Shown in pieces: positions 58,142 to 64,000 of a stretch of 64,000 nucleotides of DNA. The stretch is from Candidatus Saccharibacteria bacterium UBA2952 (GTDB taxonomy: Bacteria > Patescibacteriota > Saccharimonadia > Saccharimonadales > Saccharimonadaceae). Positions within the stretch are counted from its first letter, which is position 1, and every line of letters begins with the position of its first letter. The stretch lies in the NCBI GenBank assembly GCA_002348605.1, contig DEBQ01000004.1, forward strand, positions 1-64,000, in the 5' to 3' direction. The notes beneath the pieces were generated by a model. That model ran no database searches and was not told the origin of the DNA. It saw only the letters and a program-made list of their open reading frames with translations. A program made the position numbers and the translations under genes.

Positions 58142-58883
58142 AACTAGCTACGCCCTGGGCTTAAGCCTGTGGGTGTTCGGAGCTTTCTTTGTAGGCGAAA
58201 TGCTAGCTGGTTTGGCAATGGCCTACGGGTTAGCATTTAGTGGTTTGCGCCTAAACGGCGCGCTTGAATACACCATTCTCGCGGCAGTAGGATACACATT
58301 CGGACTGGCGCTTACGATCGGCTTGCCATGGCTGGCAATTCGTAAATGGCCAAGCAAAAAGACATTTGGGATCACAAGGCTGCCGTCATGGTCTGATATC
58401 GGCCTGTCAATTCTTTCGGTATTGCCGTACTACTTACTGTCTGCCGGTGTGCTATGGGTAGCAATGACCTTTACGAAGGTTGTCGATCCGAATGTCGGGC
58501 AGCAGATCGGCTTCGATAACCTGACGGTGGGCGCTGAATATTTTGTAGCGTTCATAACCTTGGTACTAATGGCGCCACTGGCCGAAGAACTTCTATTTCG
58601 CGGGTACTTTTTGGGCCAATTGAGCGAACGTGTTAGTAAGTGGCTGGCGGTAATTCTAACGGCGGCCGTGTTTGGGTCGTTACATCTTTTTGGATTCACG
58701 AGCGATGGTGGTGTCGTTCTGCAATGGGCGGCGGCGTTAGATACGTTCGCGCTGGGAATCATGGCCGGTTCACTGCGAATTCTATCTGGCAGTATTTGGG
58801 CTGGTGTGTTGCTGCACGCCATAAAAAACGGCATCGCGTATTATTTTTTGTTCATCAGTCCGTTGCCGCCAGGGAGCTCCTAG
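58119..58883 (+). CDS. CPBP-family intramembrane metalloprotease
   Basis: The 254-residue protein has about eight helices and the CAAX-protease/bacteriocin-processing motifs: EExxxR (E156, E157, R161 in AEELLFRG) and H189 in SLHLFGF. It overlaps the rseP end by 23 bases, so the two membrane proteases are coupled. Substrates unknown. Confidence 0.9.
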   Translation: MSASLFNKTSYALGLSLWVFGAFFVGEMLAGLAMAYGLAFSGLRLNGALEYTILAAVGYTFGLALTIGLPWLAIRKWPSKKTFGITRLPSWSDIGLSILSVLPYYLLSAGVLWVAMTFTKVVDPNVGQQIGFDNLTVGAEYFVAFITLVLMAPLAEELLFRGYFLGQLSERVSKWLAVILTAAVFGSLHLFGFTSDGGVVLQWAAALDTFALGIMAGSLRILSGSIWAGVLLHAIKNGIAYYFLFISPLPPGSS

Positions 58884-58900
58884 GGTAGGATAGTAAAGAT

Positions 58901-60142
58901 ATGCGAGTTTCTAAACTGTTTACAAAAACGCTTCGCGACGCGCCTGCCGACGAAGTGTCCAAAAACGCCCAACTGCTAATTCGGGCTGGCTTCGTCTACA
59001 AAGAAATGGCCGGAGCGTACGCGTACCTGCCACTCGGAATACGCGTCGTTGAAAAGATCAAACAAATCGTCCGCGAAGAAATGGACGCCATTGATTCGAA
59101 TGAGCTCATTATGACCAGCCTGCAGCGAAAAGACGTATGGGACAAAACCGGTCGTTGGGACGACAAAGTGGTCGACATTTGGTTCAAGACGAAACTGCAA
59201 GACGAAACAGAGGTAGGACTGGGCTGGAGCCACGAAGAGCCGATCGTCGAAATGATGAAACAGTACATACACAGCTACAAAGATCTACCAATCAGCCTGT
59301 ATCAGTTCCAGACCAAAATGCGTAACGAACTACGCGCAAAAAGCGGAATCATGCGCGGCCGTGAATTCATTATGAAAGACATGTACTCGTTCCATACGTC
59401 GGCTGAAGACCTGGAGCGCTACTACAATGAAACCATTGAGGCTTACAAGCGAGTCTATGACCGCTTAGGTATCGGAAAAGACACGTATGTGACGTTCGCC
59501 AGCGGTGGTGCATTCACCAAGTTTAGCCACGAATTCCAAACGGTCTGCGACGCCGGCGAAGACGTGATTTATTTGCACCGCGAAAAGAATATAGCGGTTA
59601 ACGAAGAAGTCATTGACGATGCCGTAAAAGAACTTGGTATCGACAAAAGCGAACTCGAACAGGTAAAAACGGCCGAAACGGGGAATATCTTCAACTTCGG
59701 TACTCAGAAAACGGACGAAATGGGACTACATTTCACCGGCGAAGACGGTAAGCAGCAGTCATTGTACATCGGATCATATGGCATTGGTATTACCCGCGCC
59801 ATGGGCGTTATCGCTGAAAAGATGTCAGACGACAAGGGGCTGGTCTGGCCGGAAAGCATTGCGCCATATAAAGTTTATCTGGTTTCCATCGGTGAAAACG
59901 GTCAAAAAGCCGCCGACAGTCTGTACGATGAGCTTATGGGTGCCGGGGTAGAGGTACTTTACGATGACCGCGACGAACGTCCGGGTGCCAAGTTTGCCGA
60001 CGCCGAGCTGATGGGAATTCCATACCGTCTGACGGTCAGCGACCGTGGTGTCGAAGCTGGTAAATACGAGCTGACAACCCGTGCGAGCGGCCAAACCGAG
60101 GAGCTGACCGAAACAGAGGTGAAAAGCCGACTCACGGTGTAA
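58901..60142 (+). CDS. proS: Prolyl-tRNA synthetase
   Basis: The 413-residue class II synthetase has 'RKDVWDKTGRW', motif 2 'RAKSGIMRGREFIMKDMYSFH' region and motif 3 'GSYGIGITRAMGVI', then an anticodon domain. It is about 150 residues shorter than the usual bacterial form because the editing INS domain between motifs 2 and 3 is missing. GATAGT ends 6 bases before ATG, so it is probably leaderless. Confidence 0.95.
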   Translation: MRVSKLFTKTLRDAPADEVSKNAQLLIRAGFVYKEMAGAYAYLPLGIRVVEKIKQIVREEMDAIDSNELIMTSLQRKDVWDKTGRWDDKVVDIWFKTKLQDETEVGLGWSHEEPIVEMMKQYIHSYKDLPISLYQFQTKMRNELRAKSGIMRGREFIMKDMYSFHTSAEDLERYYNETIEAYKRVYDRLGIGKDTYVTFASGGAFTKFSHEFQTVCDAGEDVIYLHREKNIAVNEEVIDDAVKELGIDKSELEQVKTAETGNIFNFGTQKTDEMGLHFTGEDGKQQSLYIGSYGIGITRAMGVIAEKMSDDKGLVWPESIAPYKVYLVSIGENGQKAADSLYDELMGAGVEVLYDDRDERPGAKFADAELMGIPYRLTVSDRGVEAGKYELTTRASGQTEELTETEVKSRLTV

Positions 60143-60147
60143 ATCGA

Positions 60148-60176
60148 TTGACTTTAGTCACACCGATTGGTAAAAT
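60148..60176 (+). promoter_or_regulatory. Promoter of greA
   Basis: TTGACT (60148-60153), 17 bases, TGG-TAAAAT (-10 at 60171-60176), immediately after proS. Confidence 0.82.
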
Positions 60177-60182
60177 AAAGAC

Positions 60183-60300
60183 TGATGTAATCACCCCCTG
60201 AATAAGGGGATTTACACTTATTAAAGAATGAAATTAACGAGGCGGTGCCCGGGCAGGCACCTCTTTATAAGACTCTCTGTACAGAACGATAGGAGAACCA
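60183..60300 (+). promoter_or_regulatory. Structured leader of greA
   Basis: About 118 bases with CCCC/GGGG around TGAATAA, then GGTGCC (60244-60249) pairing with GGCACC (60256-60261), followed by TCTTTATAA. AGGAG precedes the ATG by 6 bases. It may be an attenuator, since greA is known to be self-controlled in other bacteria; the U-tract is poor. Confidence 0.45.
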
Positions 60301-60301
60301 T

Positions 60302-60757
60302 ATGAAGAAGATGTATCAGATTACTGCCGATGGCCGCAAAGAACTTGAGGCCGAGCTTGAAAAGCTAAAGGCACGCCGCGGCGAAATCGCTGAGAAAATC
60401 GCGGAAGCTCGCGACTATGGTGACTTGTCTGAAAACGCCGAATACGACGCAGCGCGCGAAGACCAAGGTTTGGTCGAAAGTCGTATTGCTGAAATCGAAG
60501 ACATTCTAATGAATGCCGAACTTATTAAGGCTACCCGCAAGTCAACCATCGGTATTGGCAGCAAAGTCGAACTGAAAAACGGCGCCAAAAAGGTGAATTA
60601 CCATGTCGTCGGGCCAGTTGAGGCCAACCCGGTTGAAGGCAAAATCTCGAACGAATCACCAATTGGCATGGCACTTATGGGCAAGAAAGTCGGCGACAAG
60701 GCTGTCGTTACAACTCCTAAGGGCGACATCAACTACAGTATCGTCGCTGTTAACTAG
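60302..60757 (+). CDS. greA: Transcription elongation factor GreA
   Basis: The 151-residue factor has the coiled-coil domain with 'EARDYGDLSENAEYDAAREDQ' (tip residues D and E that reach the RNA polymerase active site) and the C-terminal FKBP-like domain 'ISNESPIGMALMGKKVGDKAVV'. It rescues backtracked RNA polymerase. It ends 8 bases inside the convergent gene at 60750. Confidence 0.95.
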   Translation: MKKMYQITADGRKELEAELEKLKARRGEIAEKIAEARDYGDLSENAEYDAAREDQGLVESRIAEIEDILMNAELIKATRKSTIGIGSKVELKNGAKKVNYHVVGPVEANPVEGKISNESPIGMALMGKKVGDKAVVTTPKGDINYSIVAVN

Positions 60758-61385
60758 CTTTTTCGTCGTATAGCCATTCGTAGCCGTCTTTGACCGCGTT
60801 CGGCTCAAATGGGGCGGGCTGCGAACGAATGATCTCAAGGGCATCCATTAGTTGGATGCCTTTTTCGTTTGCAAGTCTCTGGGCGCTTTCAAACGTGGTA
60901 CGAAGGTCCCGCGACGTGGCGTGTAAAATGGCAAAGTCAACGAGCTTTTGGGTCTGTGGTGAAGGGTGGGCATCATGAGCTTCAAAGGCGGCTATAACCT
61001 TGGTTGGTAGCAGGTAGACTCCATCATCTGCACCAGGAATACGTTCAGGATCATTAGAAGGTAAGCGTCGCCGACGGTCCTCTTCGGCTAGTGTATCGAC
61101 CAGTTCGCTGGACGAGCTGTCAATTAGCGGATCAATCGTAGCCGCGACTTCATCGTCAGGCAACATATCGTGAAGCCGAGCGGCCTGCGCCAGTTGCTTA
61201 AAGGGGTCGTGGATTTGCGCTAGTTCAGCTACGGCTTTAAGCGGAATATTATCGAGTGAATCGACGTTCAGCGGTCCGTCATATGCAACAAGTTTTTTAA
61301 TGGCATTCTTTGCCATTTCAAGAGAAGGAGCGTTAGTATCAGGGAATTCGCGAGAGTGAAATTTTTCAAGGATTGAAATGCTCAT
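60750..61385 (-). CDS. Cytoplasmic helical protein of unknown function
   Basis: The 211-residue acidic helical protein has no motif recognised and no membrane segment. A well-spaced minus-strand promoter serves it (61456-61428). It converges with greA. Confidence 0.68.
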   Translation of the reverse strand: MSISILEKFHSREFPDTNAPSLEMAKNAIKKLVAYDGPLNVDSLDNIPLKAVAELAQIHDPFKQLAQAARLHDMLPDDEVAATIDPLIDSSSSELVDTLAEEDRRRRLPSNDPERIPGADDGVYLLPTKVIAAFEAHDAHPSPQTQKLVDFAILHATSRDLRTTFESAQRLANEKGIQLMDALEIIRSQPAPFEPNAVKDGYEWLYDEKAS

Positions 61386-61427
61386 GTTGGTATCCCTGTT
61401 TGTTTAAAAAATACTGTTCTGGTGTGC

Positions 61428-61456
61428 ATATTACCACAAATGGTAACAAAACACAA
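61428..61456 (-). promoter_or_regulatory. Promoter of the 211-residue protein gene
   Basis: On the minus strand TTGTGT (61456-61451), 17 bases, TGG-TAATAT (-10 at 61433-61428). The divergent lysS promoter, TATACT at 61497-61502, has no clear -35 box. Confidence 0.68.
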
Positions 61457-61514
61457 GCTTTTTAGCTAAAATTACCACTTAAAATCGCATGTACGGTATA
61501 CTAGCTAACAGATT

Positions 61515-63023
61515 ATGGCGACACTCAAAGAACTCCGTGACGAAAGATTACGCAAATTAGAAGAATTGCGCGCACTTGGCGTTGACCCGTACCCGGCAAA
61601 AAGTACCCGTACTCATGAACTGGCCGATGTGACGGCAAAGTTCGATGAGCTTGAAAACAAAGAAGTCACGGTAGTTGGGCGAATCGCTGGTATTCGTAAG
61701 TTTGGCAAGCTCGGGTTCATCGTACTAAAGGACATGAGCGGGCAAGTACAATTGTTCTTAAAGGCCGACACGGTCGAGCCGTTGAACGCGGCTGAAAGCC
61801 AGATTAGTATGGCCGAATTGCCACTGCTCGACACGGGTGACTTTGTGCAGGCAAGTGGTCCGGTTATTAAAACCAAGACCGGCGAAATTTCGGTCGACGT
61901 ACGCAAGCTGAAGCTACTTACCAAGTCGCTCCGCCCAATGCCAACCAAGCAAGACGGCTTTACCAACAAAGAAGAGCGTATGCGCCGCCGCTACGTTGAT
62001 ATGAACGTCAACGAAAACGTGCGCCAACGCTTTGTGCGTCGTAGTAAGTTCTGGCAGGCAACCCGCAAGTTCCTAGACGACCATGGCTTTTACGAAGTAA
62101 ACATTCCGGTACTCGAACACACTACGGGTGGTGCCGACGCTAATCCGTTCGTGACTCACATGGACGCACTAGACAACGACTTTTACCTGCGAATCAGCCA
62201 CGAATTACCGCTGAAGCGCCTGCTTGGAGGTGGCTTTGAAAAAGTCTACGACATTGGCCCGCGCTTTAGGAACGAAAATTATTCAGATGAACACCTGCCG
62301 GAACACGTAGCCATGGAATGGTACTGGGCGTACGCTGACTGGCGCGACGGCATGCAGTTCATGACCGAAATGTACCGGTATGTTCTGAAAGAAACGTTCG
62401 GTACACTCAAGTTCAAACTTGGTAACTTTGACGTTGACCTAGAAAAAGAGTGGGAAGAGTGGGACTACGCCGAAGTCATTAAAAAGCACTACGATATTGA
62501 TGTGTATGACTGCACGATCGACCAAGTTAAAAAAGCTTTGAAAGACAACAAGCTCGAAGTTGAAAAGACCGAAAACATCGCCCGAGGCATAGACAAGCTT
62601 TGGAAGAACATTCGTAAAGACGTTACTGGGCCGGTATGGCTTATTAACACGCCGAAGTTCATTAGCCCGCTTGCTAAAAGCACGCCAGGCGACAACAATA
62701 CCGTGCAGCGATTCCAGCCAGTAATCGCTGGTAGCGAACTTGGTAACGGCTTTAGCGAACTGAATGACCCGATTGACCAGTTGAACCGTTTTGTCGAACA
62801 GCAGCAAATGCGCGACGCCGGCGACGAAGAAGCCATGATGCTCGACATCGACTTTGTCGAAATGTTGGAATACGGCATGCCACCAGCCTGCGGCTGGGGT
62901 TACAGCGAACGTGTATTTTGGATTTTCGAAGGTGTAACTGCCCGCGAAGGCGTGCCGTTCCCGCAGTTGCGGCATGAGATAGACGATGTAACTCGAAGTC
63001 TTTATCCTGAAGCAAAGCTTTAG
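61515..63023 (+). CDS. lysS: Lysyl-tRNA synthetase, class II
   Basis: The 502-residue enzyme has the N-terminal OB-fold anticodon domain (about 50-160) and a class II core: motif 1 'RRSKFWQATRKFLDDHGFYEVNIPVLE' (shortened here), motif 2 'GPRFRNENYSDEHLPEH' and motif 3 region 'GMPPACGWGYSERV'. An insert of about 60 residues in the core ('YAEVIKKHYDIDVYDCTIDQV') is unusual in detail, though inserts at this place occur in CPR enzymes. Confidence 0.94.
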   Translation: MATLKELRDERLRKLEELRALGVDPYPAKSTRTHELADVTAKFDELENKEVTVVGRIAGIRKFGKLGFIVLKDMSGQVQLFLKADTVEPLNAAESQISMAELPLLDTGDFVQASGPVIKTKTGEISVDVRKLKLLTKSLRPMPTKQDGFTNKEERMRRRYVDMNVNENVRQRFVRRSKFWQATRKFLDDHGFYEVNIPVLEHTTGGADANPFVTHMDALDNDFYLRISHELPLKRLLGGGFEKVYDIGPRFRNENYSDEHLPEHVAMEWYWAYADWRDGMQFMTEMYRYVLKETFGTLKFKLGNFDVDLEKEWEEWDYAEVIKKHYDIDVYDCTIDQVKKALKDNKLEVEKTENIARGIDKLWKNIRKDVTGPVWLINTPKFISPLAKSTPGDNNTVQRFQPVIAGSELGNGFSELNDPIDQLNRFVEQQQMRDAGDEEAMMLDIDFVEMLEYGMPPACGWGYSERVFWIFEGVTAREGVPFPQLRHEIDDVTRSLYPEAKL

Positions 63024-63025
63024 AT

Positions 63026-63709
63026 ATGGATAATAAGAACGACTTTCTCTCTGTGATGCCGTCAGAGAAATTCTTGTTAACTCATCAGAAGAGCATAATA
63101 AATATTACAGATGCGTTTCGAGACAAGCGATCGTCTAATATTGCGCTTGTCTTTCTGAATTCCTATAAAATTCATGTTGAATTAGTTGATGCTACTATCG
63201 AGTTGCTCAAATCACCTCACTTAAATCATATAACTTCGTCAATGCTCATTAGATCAGCATTCGAAAACGTTGCAACGTTTAAGCATATCAGTGAAGCAGA
63301 TGGTGATGTGGCAAAAAAATATCTAAAAAAATCAGAGATATTCAAAGGACTTTCATACAAAAAAGCACTTTCGATTCTAGAAAAAGGTAACTTCAGTAAC
63401 CTTGCTAGGTTTGATGACAGTACGATCGTGGAAAGAGTGAGTAAACTAAGTCCATCGGCAAAGATGACTTATGATATGCTCTCAACATATACTCATATAT
63501 CGCCTTTCATTACTACCCAGATGAAGGTTAGCCAGGAAAAAATTATTGTCGCTAAAAAGAATAATTTGCAGGCCATTTATCTAGCGTACATGTCACTACT
63601 TTTCTATGCATATTCTTCAAATATTTTTTTCAAAGATCAGGTTGAAATAATAAATACATTTAAAGAGCTCCTAGACCAAGGCGAACGAGGTGGGGTTTAC
63701 GGTGGCTAA
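63026..63709 (+). CDS. A+T-rich helical protein of unknown function, likely acquired
   Basis: The 227-residue helical protein has a pattern 'MLIRSAFENVATFKHISEAD' and 'MTYDMLSTYTHISP' that recalls the DUF5677 type of proteins (RSxxE and SxYxH). Its G+C content is clearly lower than that of its neighbours, with many AAA, AAT, ATA and TTT codons, which suggests recent gain. It starts 2 bases after lysS and overlaps the next gene by 8 bases. Confidence 0.7.
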   Translation: MDNKNDFLSVMPSEKFLLTHQKSIINITDAFRDKRSSNIALVFLNSYKIHVELVDATIELLKSPHLNHITSSMLIRSAFENVATFKHISEADGDVAKKYLKKSEIFKGLSYKKALSILEKGNFSNLARFDDSTIVERVSKLSPSAKMTYDMLSTYTHISPFITTQMKVSQEKIIVAKKNNLQAIYLAYMSLLFYAYSSNIFFKDQVEIINTFKELLDQGERGGVYGG

Positions 63710-64000
63710 TTATAAAGGACATCTCGTTGGCGGGGCGGTTGTAACTGGCGCGTTCACGGCGCTTATTTCATTTGCACCGGTTGAGAAGTTTGCCGAGTAT
63801 GCACATGTGCTGCAGGATTGGCAGGCGCTGACAGCGGTGTTCGTAATTGGCTTGTTGTTCGCACTGTTTCCTGATGTCGATACGAACAGTAAAGGGCAGG
63901 ACATATTTTATTGGATTTTATTTCCGGTAGACGTTCTATTAATTTATTCAGGCCATTTGCAAGCGGCCGCGTATTTGGGACTAGTCGGAATGCTACCAGT
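63702..64000 (+). CDS. YdjM/DUF457-like membrane protein (partial)
   Basis: The first 99 residues are present, starting at GTG 63702, inside the end of the preceding gene. It has a basic start 'VANYKGHLVGGAVVTGAF', hydrophobic helices and 'LFALFPDVDTNSKGQ', the metal-site-like PDxDT motif of the LexA-controlled YdjM/DUF457 membrane hydrolase family. The codon use is typical of the genome, unlike the gene before it. Cut by the window end. Confidence 0.75.
   Translation, partial: MANYKGHLVGGAVVTGAFTALISFAPVEKFAEYAHVLQDWQALTAVFVIGLLFALFPDVDTNSKGQDIFYWILFPVDVLLIYSGHLQAAAYLGLVGMLP

Noticed and set aside
1..64000. tRNA, rRNA, CRISPR arrays and insertion sequences
   Set aside because: Gaps between genes were read on both strands; no cloverleaf with TTCRA and CCA-type ends, no regular short repeats and no transposase-like protein were found.

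Overview
The window looks like part of the chromosome of a reduced-genome bacterium of the Candidate Phyla Radiation, most likely a Saccharibacteria (TM7) lineage. This is an inference from gene content: an ftsA-ftsZ-nrdR block with a VKOR-type thiol oxidase, a short IF-2, S1 with four domains, many small surface and membrane proteins, pseudopilins, and almost no biosynthetic enzymes. TGA is used as a stop (for example at the ends of adk and of the gene at 32998), which argues against the recoded Absconditabacteria/Gracilibacteria. Most genes have about half G+C. No tRNA, rRNA, CRISPR array, transposase or replication origin was recognised.

Layout. 1-6600: exported peptidases (a zinc carboxypeptidase and a metzincin), a KGG-type stress protein behind a hairpin-masked ribosome binding site, a ROK-family kinase with a HEISH metalloprotease, and an LPQTG protein. 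6700-9650: rpsA-infB. 9650-15000: an accessory block of acidic, amphipathic or membrane proteins with an actinobacterial-looking, very G+C-rich two-gene cassette inside it. 15000-23980: fmt, def, priA, a phosphoribosyltransferase, recJ, rpsU, yqeY, adk, map. 24000-28800: ftsA, ftsZ, an NrdR-like protein without its zinc ligands, a cysteine-free thioredoxin-like protein, VKOR and a steroid-reductase-like membrane protein. 28800-32130: an Ile-type T-box leader, a small acidic ORF and ileS. 32850-33370: a second G+C-rich one-gene cassette. 33400-40100: rhodanese, small zincin, surface proteins, galU-type enzyme, rplU, parA-parB. 40100-48300: lepB, an LCP protein, HtrA, prmC, prfA, rpmE. 49200-54500: rpsB-tsf, two pseudopilins around an SGNH hydrolase, and a VirB2-like/tyrosine-phosphatase fusion. 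54580-63020: recF, frr, uppS, rseP, a CPBP protease, proS, greA, lysS. The window ends inside a YdjM-like membrane protein gene.

Two features of gene expression run through the window. Promoters follow TTGAnn, exactly 17 bases, then (often TGn) TAnnnT. At about fifteen genes the -10 box ends only 6-8 bases before the start codon, so the mRNAs should be leaderless; genes with longer leaders or inside operons carry Shine-Dalgarno sequences.

The most unusual items are the two G+C-rich cassettes with their own terminators, a pair of two-storey foldback elements that share loop-side sequences but not stem sequences (19144-19266 and 40117-40212), the ultrashort-stem T-box before ileS, the zinc-less NrdR, and the VirB2-like/phosphatase fusion.
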